Shown here: positions 35,501 to 46,272 of the stretch, piece by piece
Layout of the letters: each line of letters begins with the position of its first letter
Position numbering within the stretch: position 1 is the first letter of the stretch
Assembly: GCA_029953675.1 (NCBI GenBank)
Contig: JAMWBK010000007.1
Coordinates: 1,178,001-1,242,000, forward strand
Direction of reading: 5' to 3'
From: Rhodosorus marinus
Taxonomy: Eukaryota > Rhodophyta > Stylonematophyceae > Stylonematales > Stylonemataceae
Length of the DNA stretch: 64,000 bases
Notes under the pieces: generated by a model
What the model saw: the letters and a program-made list of their open reading frames with translations, nothing else
Database searches by the model: none
What the model was told of the DNA's origin: nothing
Made by a program: the position numbers and the translations under genes

Positions 35501-36457
35501 TGGCTACAGTCAAAACATAGCAAGGCTCTCAAAGCGCTGCTCGTCACTTCCGCGAGCTTAAGCGGCGAGGTGGGCGATCACCTTCCACTGTGCTCGGTCA
35601 ACCCCGGCCAGGAGTCGCTTTCATATGAATGAATCTGTTTAATCGTAGACTGAAAGAAAAACAGCCGAGCAGACTATGCGCGGCGAAGATATCGCGCCTC
35701 CAACATCAAAGCAGCGTTCATACGCCCCACAGCAAAGAAACTTAAAGGTGGAAACGAGCAGAGACGATCAGCTTTCGTGCCAAGGGGGGAGGGGACTCCC
35801 AAGATTTTGTGGTACCCCGCTTGAGAACTTCACTCTTTTCTACCCCTTTTTACAATGCCTCTATAAGGTTGACTGGCACTAGATTTATCCATTTACCCAA
35901 AACACTCCAAAAGCCAGTTCAGAATAGTAGATAAGATTGTTCAGGGGTTCTGAAAAAGCGCGGGAAGTTCATGTAGTTTGTGTTGCTTATTGTCCTCACA
36001 CCTCAGCTCTCAACCCTCTATATACAGTGGTTTCTGAGGTTTTCTTAGAGCTTTACCGTTATACACTATTTTACAATATTTTTGCACTCGTATTTGTTAT
36101 TGTGGTACCGCTCCAGGTGAGAGTGCCGCCCCCTTGGTTCGGCGGAACAACTCCCGAAGCCAACGAGAGCCAACGGAATCCATAAACCCAAAGCACTCAA
36201 CGACCAGAGGTACTAACAGGCGATGAGCTAGAGCCGAAGCACGAATGCCTAGGGAAGACAAAGCCCGCGCATAGTTCAACTTTCATACCCCGCGGATACT
36301 CAGGAAAGTGTTTCAGGGAGACTACTTTCTGGGTATGACTTAAGTTGCACTTCGTCACATCGATAGTGGTCTACTAATATTTAATATAGCCTATATAACC
36401 CTGTGCAACGATGAACTCGTCACCAAACTTGGCTCAAATCCTCCCATTGTCGGGCGA
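32532..36457. other. long intergenic region, no gene recognised
   Basis: This 3.9-kb stretch lies between lipase copies B and C. Contents: a short GAATGT-type microsatellite (about 32940-32970), an imperfect direct repeat (33073-33106 and 33157-33190), AT-rich stretches, and short direct repeats of AATCATGATT (about 34397 and 34447). Frames at 34006-34287, 35152-35340 and 35937-36185 on the plus strand have no recognisable motif. The 5' part next to 32532 should hold the copy B promoter. Confidence 0.5.
33073..33190. repeat. imperfect direct repeat, two ~34-bp copies 84 bp apart
   Basis: The motif tag(c)ttgtctccgttt-ttgatgtgtgcctgata occurs at about 33073-33106 and again at 33157-33190, with a couple of differences. 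Weaker similarity continues into the following GGTGG(g/c)CGGTTTGGCC. This looks like a diverged tandem duplication of about 84 bp. Confidence 0.7.
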
Positions 36458-39024
36458 TTATGATGTTCCAATGGAGGTGCCAAGTGAGGTATCTTGGGTG
36501 AGCTCTGTACCGTCAGTTCCAACAGCCTTGAAGTTCCACAGTCCAATATGCTTCACAAACCACTCTCCGTGTCGCTGAAGGCAAAAGTTTGAGAAATATT
36601 CGTGGTAGGCTGCTCGTTTGTGTCTCCTGAAGCTCAGCTCCTGGACTCCACAGTTGCCGAATGTTGAGTGGAGCCACGCCATCTCGTAAAGGCCTGGGTC
36701 AATGTACAGGTGTCCGGCATCTGTCAACAACGCAGCTTGGCCAACGTGCCGAAAAAACAATGGAAGAGGCATTTTCGTGACGGGGTCCTTTGCTGCGATG
36801 ACTCTCCAGTGATGTTTGACCAGCTGATCATACTCTTGCTTGAAAAGCTTGTTCCCTACCCGAGGGCTCCCAAACGTGAAGACGAAAACCGCATAGTCAG
36901 GCTTCTCCTTTTTCACGTCAAAGCTGCATAGAGTTGCCAGAGCACCTCCGAGCGAATGTCCGCCGAAGAACAACGGACGGCGGTGATGCTCCATCAGACG
37001 ATCAATCTCATCTAGAATCTGTTCCCGTACGGACGTGTACGCCATAAGAAACCCAGCATGAACCAACTGCTTACGTTGGAACATCGCCCTGCGTCCCGAA
37101 ATTGGTTTGAACTCGCGTTCAGAGTGCGCCGACAGCGCAGTTGCCGGCAAGAAGGCCACGTTCAAGTCCGTCGCCAAGTTCTTCAGCGACTGAGTCCCTT
37201 TGAAAGTCACTACAATCCGGTCAACTGCTTCGAAAATAAGCGAGTGCGTATCCGTTTCCTCGTTGCTCACATACTTTGTGATTCGAAAACGGTCGTCGTC
37301 GAAGTCCTGTTGGAGAGGTGAAAGATCGTGATCCCTGTCAGCTTGAAGTGAACAACTTTCGGTAGCAGTTGAGGCAAACGTACAATCGGCGCTAGAGGAG
37401 TCTTCGCCTTACTACCGTATGTGGACGGTAGCCAGCTGAGATTGATCATGATTGCACACGTCTCGGATACGAAGCTCCTGCGATTGAAAGTCGGGTCATC
37501 GGGTCGTTCCAGTAGCCTATTGGAAAACTGTTTTTCTGACATCTACCAAACACCACAAGTAGAAACAAGACCTTCGGTAAGACCTAGTGGCTGTTGTAGC
37601 TCGCTCAGTGAGTCTGTGAAATTCTTACGTTCTGCTCCTGCAGCTCGCAATGACATCGAAGGGCCTTGTTGAACGGCGGCGCTCTGGCCGGCAGCAGGAA
37701 GTAGAGCTGTATCATCACGTAGGCAGGGACGATTAGAGCGTAGGCCAGCTGGCCGTATTGAGCCTGGAAGAAGGTATAGCCCCAGAACTTTGTACTCAAT
37801 AGGATGAGATCGTTTTCAGTAGCAAACATGCAAACTGTCGATACTACGATTGTGTACACAAAGGTCGCCGCTGTATAGTACGCGAACTGCCTGAGAAGGG
37901 CGTCGAACGCCACGCAGAAGTTTTTGGGTATTAGCCGTCTGACGAGTTTGTTTGGTTTCCATTGCAGTGAACCCCTTTCATACTTACATAGCTGCAATTC
38001 GGGTAGTCCTACGTTCCAGATAGTCCAGCTTCGTGACGTAGCTTTTCAGCAAACCCATTTCAAGTGAGATGATCAAAATCACCAACGTTTCCATCACGAG
38101 ATTCGCAATGAGCGCGAAAAGCTGTGAGGGACCAAGCCCACTTCCAGATCGATTGATCTTCCCGAGCCCAACCACGAAAGACAGGAACGGGATCCATGAG
38201 AAGAAAATCTTGGAAAACCCCCCGAGCAATGCACGGACGAAGACGTGAAGAAATAATAGTATCATTTTGACATAATAGGATTTTCCCAATCCTGTTTCCG
38301 GTTCCTTCCGTAGCGATATGGCCATGGACCAGACGAATAGTGAGATTCCACCTGAACCCAGGACTCCCGCAACCACAGAGGTTGCTGTTGTTAGCGCGAG
38401 AAAGGCTTCAAAGGATATAGAGAACGCATTCGACACCTGCAGAAACCCGTCCTGGAACAACGGGATAAGCAGTACGGAGGTGCAGAATCCCAGAATGAGA
38501 ACGAAGACCATCTCACGAGTGCGCGCCGACCTCGGCACTCGAAGAACCGCAATCATGTACAGCGTAGAAGTGACGAACAGCATGAAAGCGAGAAGTGCCT
38601 CCATGACTGTCGTAAACGTATCAAACGAATTAGGCGCAAGTATAAACCCATACTCATTGCCTCCAAACGTGCCCGAGCCGAACCAGACCGTGTTCGCAAG
38701 CACAATAAATGCAATCGCGAATACAAAAGTTAACAGGAAACAAGTGACGAACACGGTGATGCTGCGTGTAAGCTCCTTTCCGTGGATGACTTCAATCTTC
38801 AGCTGTGGCTCTGTAGTCGTGAACAAAGTGGATTTCATTGCACGCTCAGTAGTGGTCATCATTATTGGTAACTGCAATTGGGGATCCGTTGTTTGCCCAC
38901 GACCAGCCTCAAGCTTGTTCCCTTCATTCAAAGGATACGTCTCTTGAGCAGAACACGAACGACCTGACGATGATGGACTGGGTTCGGAATTACAGGGCTT
39001 GTAAATCTCATCCGTAGAGTCCAT
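36458..39024 (-). CDS. polytopic membrane protein fused to class-3 lipase (copy C)
   Basis: Exons 39024-37988, 37890-37629, 37542-37384 and 37306-36458; introns 97, 86 and 77 bp at the same positions and phases as copies A and B; 768 residues. The frame continues to 39195, but the first ATG is at 39024. The N terminus is longer (about 76 residues, Ser/Thr/Pro-rich) before LKIEVIHGKEL. The RTREMVFVLILG block, eight-helix pattern and linker (FNRRSFVSETCAIMI) are conserved. Lipase motifs: RIVVTFKGTQS, LVHAGF, GGHSLGG (Ser604), AAKDPVTKMPL and RRHKRAAY for the His region. This is the most diverged copy: GTQS replaces GTSS, GGHSLGG replaces TGHSLGG, and the tail after the lipase domain is much shorter. 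Splitting of substrate or timing between the copies is possible but unsupported here. Confidence 0.87.
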
Positions 39025-39886
39025 CTTTCTTTCCCCCCCAAACTCTGTATCAGCATTGACCAACCCACAAGAGGAGTTTTCCAAATTGGTCCTCAGAAAC
39101 TTCGTTTCTTCCGCGCTCTCATACTGTTCGTTGTATCGGTGTATCCTGAGCTGTTTAAAACATCTTCCACAACCACACTGACAACAATGCCTCAATGGGA
39201 CCCATCGAACTGCACATGTACTCTCCCAGGGGTTTGAACAATTTAAAACTCGGAGAGTCTACAGCTCCGTCTCCATGTCTCAGCGTTGCATGTAGTCCCA
39301 AGATGTTTCACCCCTGAGTCCAGCGCCCTCTACTGACATAAAACCAATCAACTCATTCCCACAGATGATCAAACCGCGTCCAAATAGCTTACAGACCCCT
39401 ATGCTGCCCATAAGACTGCCAATCCTACTAAGTGTTTTCTATAAATGGCAACTCGCTCATCAAGGCCATCCCAAGAACCCTCTAGCTTTCAGCCCCCCGG
39501 GCATGGTAGACACCCAGTCATCCCTTGTCGGCCCTCCTTCTCAACTTGCTCGCGAAACAGGCTTTCGTTATAACCGATAGGAGGGCGAGAAAAAAATAGC
39601 TTTGGAACTTGCTCAAGCTTTGTCACACACCTGGTGGATTACTGAACACCATATCCCTTCTAAGACATAAACGTTCCTAATTACGTTTCAATACCCTATA
39701 TGTTCCATAATACTATGTACCAAATTACTTTTCTATTCAAAAATAAGTGCTTAATTTAATTTTATTTTTGAGTTTTTATAGGTGGGGTAAACGTAAAATA
39801 GGACGAGAGGTAGGTGGATTTGTATTGTCCTGTGAAAGACGGTAGAGGTATCATTCTTCTCGTTGTCGATGTGCATCCCCTATGGG

Positions 39887-40030
39887 ATTGCTATTACGCA
39901 GGCTCTTAACTGAGGAATTACGTTTACTTCTGTAACGGACTGCGTATGCTCGGATACGGGCGACCTCATAGAGTCAATGATGATATCCCAGGGCGTGTCC
40001 GGCAAGTGCTTCACCGGACATGATCGAAGA
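39887..40030. repeat. dispersed repeat, copy 1
   Basis: About 144 bp similar to 41164-41320 in the same orientation. Matching blocks include acgcaggctc, gtttacttctgtaacgg, ctgcgtatgct, catagagtcaa and gatgatatcc, plus catgatcgaa at the end. Differences and a small indel indicate an old duplication or two members of a repeat family. No coding content recognised. Confidence 0.75.
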
Positions 40031-41163
40031 CTAACAATTTCCCAGCAAAATAGATGATAGGTAGATACGGGTAATGGAGAGTCAACAAGCAAGCTTTAGA
40101 GCAGCTCTCTACTCTATTAGAAGTTTCTTCTTGTGCTTCTTGACCATCATCGGTCTAATCCGAGGCAAAGGTCCCCGCAATGAGTGACTCTAGGAAGAGA
40201 CTGCCGCCTCCTCCAAAACTAAGGGAGGGGTACTACTCGTCACTTTGGGTTTTTTAAACATTGTAATTTTGAAACAGGTCATATCTTAATTGTAAGCATT
40301 TGAACAAAAAAAGCCCCTTCCCCACTATTGATATCCCAAAGTTGCTTAGAGCCAAATTAACTCAGCTAACTGCCACGTGTCCTTATTTTGATGGTCGGCT
40401 ATGTTTGGAATCCACGTTTCGCATCTAATAAACGTTGTTTTGACGAATAAATTTATTGTATGGTGAATTTTTTTCGGCGTCCTTAAGAGCGGAAGAAAAT
40501 TTTTCAGACACAATTTAATGAATGTGTTGCGAGGCCGCCAAAGTAGTTGGCTACGTTCCTATTGGGCTGAGGTAAGGAAACAAATGTTCAGGACTCCTAG
40601 GTCAGAAAGGTGGAACAGCTTGTCTTGGAGGGACCAATAGAAGTCGTGAAAGGTCTTGAAGGGAAGAAACAGATATGTGAACGATCGACCAAGTGGAGAA
40701 AAAGACCCTTGAACGGCTGGACACGTCAAGAAGGCAGCATCAGTAGTAATCAGATCAGTTTTAACCAGCAGAGTTGAAAAAAAAGCAAACTGTACATACT
40801 GCGTAAATGAAAGTTATTGATCTGTAGTGATCCCCTCCTCAGGAAGATCAACGCCTGCTCATCTCGAACCCACGTTGCGAGCAATCCTCCCATTGCTGTC
40901 TAGCAAGCTCGCCGTTTTTTTGTGTTTTCCGCTTCGAAAAGCAGCGGCGATCACCAAGAAACGGCGAGCTTGCTGCGTGTTTTGTTTTCGGCCTCCTCTG
41001 TCGATTTGCTGGATGATGACTTTCAAATCCAGATCCTTTCGCGGAGGACGCAACCTCCCGCGCGGGGGTGCGGCTTATTGAGCCCTGGGAAGGAGTCTTT
41101 ATCTTTTCCTCGAGGTGCAACCGGAATTATGGTGGGTCTTTCCACTGGATTTCTGTGCTTGTG

Positions 41164-41320
41164 GTTGCCATCACGCAGGCTCCCAACTCAGGAATTCCGT
41201 TTACTTCTGTAACGGGCTAGGGCTGCGTATGCTTGTAGAGGACTCTATGCCGTTTTCATAGAGTCAACGATGATATCCTAGGTCATGTCCGCATAGTACT
41301 CCGCATGGCATGATCGAAAA
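41164..41320. repeat. dispersed repeat, copy 2
   Basis: Second copy of the element at 39887-40030, about 1.28 kb downstream in direct orientation and slightly longer owing to an insertion after the ctgcgtatgct block. Ends where similarity is lost after catgatcgaa. Confidence 0.75.
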
Positions 41321-43201
41321 CACTTGTTTCGAAGACAAATCTTCCAGTTCAATCTTTCATGCGGGGAAAAGTGAGAACTCAAGCCGATTTCCAGGTTCCC
41401 TCAGCCGATTCACCTTCCGGCAAAACTTATATACTAAACCGAGACTGGCTCTTTTAGGTTTGATGACGGCCCCTCCAGCTGTCTGAAAACTTCTAATATA
41501 ATTCTGTTCAGCATGGATGCAGCACCTAGAGGTTGTTTAACAGTACAGAGCTCAAGCAGCGGCTGTTCCCAGGTGCTCAGCCAGTCGGGGCACCTGCCGG
41601 GGCTTGGAACCACCTAGGAGCCAATATCACCAACTTCTGGACCTTTTTTCTGCGCGTGGAGCCTAAATCAATCACTGCATAAGGGACTGGCCGTCATGAC
41701 GGTTCCTATTTGGGGAGATTGGCGGTCTTGCTTTGGTCCGGTAAGCCCCGCACTCTTGGCTTGAGCCGTCTACGACTGTCTTCTGGCTATAAGCCAAATT
41801 AAATTTTGCCTCCTTTTCCCCCGCCGTACCAACACAAGTGATCTATTCGCGTTATCTTCAGAGCCGTTTCACAACTTAATTTATGGATGATCAGATGGCT
41901 AGATTATTGTACGGGATATTTGAGCTCTTAAATTGGGCCAACCCCCCAACCCCCCCCTCTCGTACACAATCTACTGCGTCGGGCTGGATCTAGGTTGGAA
42001 CAGATTCGCATTTACCCCAGCCCCAAAAGTGGTATAGTGCGCAGATTCGCTTCCAGGCTGAGTTGTACCTCATCATCTACTGTCCCTCCTGCTTTGTTGA
42101 TTCCGGTCATGGTCCATATGTTCTCGGTGGACATATGCGCCGTTCCAATCAATGCATCGAAAACTTGAGCCATCTCGGGCTTCCGTTCTCTGGGTTAAGC
42201 CGCATTTGACCTTTTAGCCCCCCCAAACCCAGCGCAAAGAACCAGTGATCTATTTGTACAGAGCCATACTATTCAACTTCGCTCACTTCGACGAATGAAA
42301 ATGCTTTCCATCCTAGGGTCGCAACCAGCAGTCAACAAATCCTTTGGTCCCAACCCTCCAGAAGAACGATATTTCATCTGAAACCTTAAAAGGTGGGGTG
42401 GCGTTGGTGCTCCAATCATCCGCTCGTGGTCCAGACACGTCCAGTTCCTGAAATTCTCATCCCTCTTAAGGATCATCACACCAAACGCAAATTTTTTTTT
42501 GCCAATTTCGTTTTTTCTTCTTCTTCAATGGCATCGGATCTTAAAAGGTTCATTTTGCACATCCATGAAAACAAATGTATTTCTTCTATAATATGAAAAA
42601 TCTTTTTTTTGCTAAGCCATCCTGTTTTGTTGTTTTCCAAAAAAACAACAGCGAATAGCTGTCAGTATATCTTATTTCAATATTTTTATATTTTTTGGCA
42701 GTAATTGAAATTATTTCTGATTAACAACGTTGGCATTGGGAGGTTTTTTTGATTTTCATCTAAGTGTCACAGGTAAAATATCTATAATACAGTCAATATG
42801 AACAGTAATATTAATAAATAGAAATTATTTTGAGTATGTAGTTGACTTAGATCTATGACACTTGAATAAAATTGCTTATCAATGTCTAGGAATCCGTTTT
42901 CGAAAGGTTGTGCGTGGGAGAGAGGATAGGGGACTGGGGTAGGGGATGAGGGAGCGGGCCATCGATTTGCAGCCTCTACCGAGAGCGTGCACATCCCTTG
43001 TGGATTAATTATACCATTAAACGGTTTCTGGGCTGTTGGTTATCATAGACCACATTTTGAGTGCGGCGGCGTACTTAAGTGACTGGACCTGCAAGTTGAG
43101 GTCTTGAGTTCGATCGGATCATCAAGGCAATTAGTGAGCGGGTTGGTTTCGTGTTTCATAAGTGAAGTCGTGTGGTTAGTTGGAGGGAGGCATAAAGGAC
43201 A

Positions 43202-44302
43202 ATGCAGAGCGTTAAGTTGGGATCCCAAGGCTTGCAAGTAAGCAAGATGGGATATGGGTGTATGGGTCTCACAACTGCGTATGGACCCAAACAACCCGAC
43301 GCAGAAGCAATTAAACTTCTGAAGAAGTCTACGGAGCTTGGCATGTCTTTCTGGGATACTGCCAATGTCTATTGCTACCCCGACATTTCAAAACTTTTGA
43401 GATTTCAGTCACCAGTTACATGCCAGGAGGAGATTCTTGGTCGAGCGATAACGGATATCGGAAGGGAGAACGTAACCATTGCGACGAAGACCGGGTTGGT
43501 ACTTGGCGTCTTCCCAAAGATTTCCTTGACCGCGAATGGTGACCCAAGTTTCATCCGGAAACAGTGCGAAATGTCGCTCAAGAGACTCAAGGTAGACTAT
43601 CTAGATCTCTTCTACATTCACCGAATAGATCCGAACATCCCCATCGAAATCACCATGGCGACAATGCGGGATCTCGTCCATGAGGGAAAGGTCAAATACG
43701 TTGGACTCTCTGAATGCTCAGCGGCGACGCTCAGAAGGGCCCACAAAGTGCACCCTATTTCCTGTATTCAGATGGAATGGTCCCTTTGGTGCCGAGAAAT
43801 TGAAAAAGAAATCGTGCCAACCTGCGCTGAACTGGGTGTGGGCATTGTTGCGTACTCGCCTCTTGGAAGGGGGTTCTTCGGAGGTGAGCTGAGAACTACT
43901 TCAGACCTGAAGAGTGCGGATTTTCGGAGCAATACTGGACGCTTTCAAGAGGAGAACCTAGAGAAAAATCTCGCCCTTCTCGAAAAAGTCGAAGCGCTAG
44001 CAAGGACCAAAGGTGTTTCAAGCGCGCAGCTGGCGCTATCCTGGGTCCTCCACAAAGCGGATCTACTCAATGGTGCAGGGGTGGTGCCAATACCAGGCAC
44101 GACAAAGGAAAAGAACCTAATCAGTAACGCCGGCGCCGTGAACATCGTCCTCTCCGCGGAGGAAATAAAAACTCTGGAACAAGCAGTTGACCAGAACCCA
44201 GCGCATGGAGCTCGCGGCCAGAGTGGGCAGGTGCAGTGGGAAAATGACAAGAATCCGCCGCTGTCGCCGTCGGACGCGGCAAAGTATAGGATTAAAGTAT
44301 AG
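43202..44302 (+). CDS. aldo-keto reductase (AKR13/YakC-like)
   Basis: Single frame of 366 residues starting at the ATG at 43202. NADPH-dependent aldo-keto reductase fold: MGYGCMGL near the start, catalytic Asp52 and Tyr57 in WDTANVY, Lys96 in IATKTG, His140 in FYIHRID, GLSECSAATLRRA, AYSPLGRGFF, and cofactor-binding VPIPGTTKEKNL. These are the marks of the group of AKRs that reduce small aldehydes and ketones and is common in plants, fungi and bacteria. Residues 58-74, between the catalytic Tyr and EEILGRAI, form an unusual insertion of about 17 residues compared with the usual short Gly-x-x-EE link; it may be an unspliced mini-intron without a normal GT donor, or a true loop. Expected role: detoxification of reactive carbonyls in the cytosol. 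Confidence 0.9.
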   Translation: MQSVKLGSQGLQVSKMGYGCMGLTTAYGPKQPDAEAIKLLKKSTELGMSFWDTANVYCYPDISKLLRFQSPVTCQEEILGRAITDIGRENVTIATKTGLVLGVFPKISLTANGDPSFIRKQCEMSLKRLKVDYLDLFYIHRIDPNIPIEITMATMRDLVHEGKVKYVGLSECSAATLRRAHKVHPISCIQMEWSLWCREIEKEIVPTCAELGVGIVAYSPLGRGFFGGELRTTSDLKSADFRSNTGRFQEENLEKNLALLEKVEALARTKGVSSAQLALSWVLHKADLLNGAGVVPIPGTTKEKNLISNAGAVNIVLSAEEIKTLEQAVDQNPAHGARGQSGQVQWENDKNPPLSPSDAAKYRIKV

Positions 44303-44914
44303 CTGGCATGTATTTGCCCCATTGAGAAAGACCTCCGAATAGTCATCTCTTCACGTCAGACTCCGCAACAGCCAAACTGGACCCCACGGAGCCGCTGGTA
44401 GACAAAAAGCAGGTGCCGAGACGTCGCTGCCTCCTCCTCTAGCGGAAGGTGGTTTACTTCTCCACGGGGATTTGCCCTTACCGCACACCACAGCTAGAAC
44501 TAGGAAGCAAACCCTTGCGGATGTAGTGATAAAGATGAAAACGATCTGTCCAATACTGAAACTACCTTGAAGTCTGTTGTACTCTGTCTTCTTCTGTCCA
44601 AGAGAGAAAGCGTCTGGACGCCGATCCAGTATCCGTCGTTAACCTCAAGATCACAAAATGGGACAAAGAAACGGCGGGCGGTGTTTTACATAACTCCCCC
44701 ATCAGCGACTTCGGACTCTGCAGAAACTTCGCCGCTTGGAGGGCATCCTTCGAAACCTTTTTGTGAGCTGTTCTTGCGACCCTACGCGTTGGTTTAGTAT
44801 CTTAGGGAAGGAAATTTCCATGTGCTCATCGCTCAGGAAGTGCTCGGAGAGGGTGGGGCAGGTGGAAAAGACACGAATGATCATGTTCGCTTCTTAACAG
44901 TAGCGAAGCTAGAG
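44303..44914. other. intergenic / 5' region of UTP23
   Basis: About 0.6 kb between the aldo-keto reductase and UTP23, both on the plus strand. No domain in the short frames. It should carry the UTP23 promoter; no element stands out. Confidence 0.45.
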
Positions 44915-45853
44915 ATGGGTGGAAGCGGAGGAGTTCGTGGGCCGAAAGCGAGACGCGTGCTGGAGTTTTACAGAGTTCACTTCGGCGTTTCTCTGCCGTT
45001 CAATGTGCTTTGCGATGGGACGCTGATTCACTTTGCTCTAAAGCATAAGCTTTTCTTAAAGGAAGCTCTTCCTGTACTATTTGGGCGGCAAATTGCTGCT
45101 CATGTAGTGGTCTCTTCTTGTGTTGTCTCTGAGCTCCGTTCTCTCGGAGAAGAGTTCTCAGCTGCATCTCTAATGGCTAGCCGAGCTAGAAGGGTAGATT
45201 GTCCACACGCGAACAAACGTGTTGCAGCATCGGAATGTGTTCTTGAGCTCTTCAAGGCGGAGAAGCATGGGATGCTTCTCGGGACGGTTGATAAGGAGCT
45301 TATCAGTACCGCCAGAGCTATTGGAGGCGTCCCGATCGTCACGATTTCGTCAGGATCATTGATCTTGGAGACGCCATCGAGGCAATCTCGCAGCCTTGCC
45401 TTGGAGATTGAAAGGAACAAGAGGAAAAGATCCAGCTTGCCTCCTCCAAAGCCAGCCGCTGAAGACCCGTTGAAGCCAAGATTTCGACGCAGAAAGGCCA
45501 GGGGGCCTAATCCGCTCTCAGTGAAGAAGAAGAAGACAGCGGAATCGGCCGTGGGAAAGAAAAAGAAGAAGAAGAAAAACAAGATCCAAACACCTGAAAA
45601 CACAGAGGAGAAGCAAACCCAAGGTCTGGAAGCTAACCATGCGAATAAGAGCAACGCGGGCGCCGATGATGGACAACCAGAAACCAAAACCGAAAAGGCT
45701 GGAATCAGAAAACGAGGAAAGCGAAAGAGAAAACGAGACTCAGAACTTGAAAATCCAATCCAAGAACCGGAGGCTCTTCCGGAACTAGAAAAGGAATTTA
45801 GGAAGCGGCATCGGCGCAAGCGAAGATCCGCCAAAAGCGTCAAACCCGAGTAG
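44915..45853 (+). CDS. UTP23: UTP23, small-subunit processome PIN-domain protein
   Basis: Start chosen at the ATG at 44915 (MGGSGGVRGPKARRVLEFYR). The frame is open further upstream, but this start matches the distance from Met to the FYRVHFGV block in other UTP23 proteins. 312 residues. The PIN-like domain occupies about residues 15-150: VLCDGTLIHFAL, VVSSCVVSELRSLG, GMLLGTVDKEL. The zinc-binding element specific to UTP23 is present (DCPHANK, then SEC). The family motif GPNPLSVKKKK is at about residue 199. The remaining third is a highly basic Lys/Glu-rich tail, typical of nucleolar proteins. UTP23 acts in early cleavage of pre-18S rRNA and contacts snR30/U17. It converges on RPAC2, with stops 89 bp apart. 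Confidence 0.93.
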   Translation: MGGSGGVRGPKARRVLEFYRVHFGVSLPFNVLCDGTLIHFALKHKLFLKEALPVLFGRQIAAHVVVSSCVVSELRSLGEEFSAASLMASRARRVDCPHANKRVAASECVLELFKAEKHGMLLGTVDKELISTARAIGGVPIVTISSGSLILETPSRQSRSLALEIERNKRKRSSLPPPKPAAEDPLKPRFRRRKARGPNPLSVKKKKTAESAVGKKKKKKKNKIQTPENTEEKQTQGLEANHANKSNAGADDGQPETKTEKAGIRKRGKRKRKRDSELENPIQEPEALPELEKEFRKRHRRKRRSAKSVKPE

Positions 45854-45942
45854 AACCGGAGTTTTATGTGGTCATCTATTTAATACAAAAGCGCAGTTTA
45901 TCTTATTACATTTCTCTAGCCGATTTCTGTCGAATTCTCGCC

Positions 45943-46272
45943 CTACTGTTTCATCGATGTTGAAAATTCCTCCAAAGCACCAAGAAATGACTTGGCGATG
46001 ACGTCCGCAACTCCAGCGAGATCTTTTACGCTTCCACCAAACGCTTCAGCTGCGGATTCTCCTCCTGCAATTGTCTGTACGCGAATATTCAATCTGTCCT
46101 CACTTGGATGAGGGATTGAATACCCAGCAAACTCAACGCCAGGTCTTCTAGCGAGCATGTATCTCACAGCGTTCCCCATAGTATGATCTTCCCCTCTCAA
46201 AACAATCGTCGCACATGATGGATCGTCGCCAGCTACCTCAAGGCAAAGGTCTTCACCTCCAGAATTGGCCAT
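45943..46272 (-). CDS. RPAC2: RPAC2 (Rpc19), shared subunit of RNA polymerases I and III
   Basis: Single exon, 109 residues. The alpha-like dimerisation domain is complete: IVLRGEDHTMGNAVRYML, then VEFAGYSIPHPSEDRLNIRVQT, matching the EDHTLGN...HPSE signature of the Rpb11/Rpc19 family. The HPSE...NIRIQT wording is that of Rpc19 rather than Rpb11. A short amphipathic C-terminal helix follows. It pairs with RPAC1 (Rpc40) in Pol I and Pol III assembly, in the nucleus. The length is that of plant and animal homologues. It lies tail to tail with UTP23, another ribosome-biogenesis gene. Confidence 0.93.
   Translation of the reverse strand: MANSGGEDLCLEVAGDDPSCATIVLRGEDHTMGNAVRYMLARRPGVEFAGYSIPHPSEDRLNIRVQTIAGGESAAEAFGGSVKDLAGVADVIAKSFLGALEEFSTSMKQ

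Larger units (their letters stand above)
39025..43201. other. long intergenic region with a dispersed repeat
   Basis: This 4.2-kb stretch has no recognisable gene. It contains two diverged copies of a ~150-bp repeat (39887-40030 and 41164-41320, listed separately). Frames at 40827-41212 overlap on both strands and show no motif. 42590-42860 is AT-rich and leads into the aldo-keto reductase promoter region. Confidence 0.5.

Noticed and set aside
38318-38947. 209-codon plus-strand open frame
   Set aside because: Antisense to exon 1 of lipase copy C; no recognisable motif.
45100-45843. 247-codon minus-strand open frame rich in Phe, Leu and Ser
   Set aside because: Antisense to the Lys/Glu-rich tail of UTP23, which produces the Phe/Leu pattern when read backwards.
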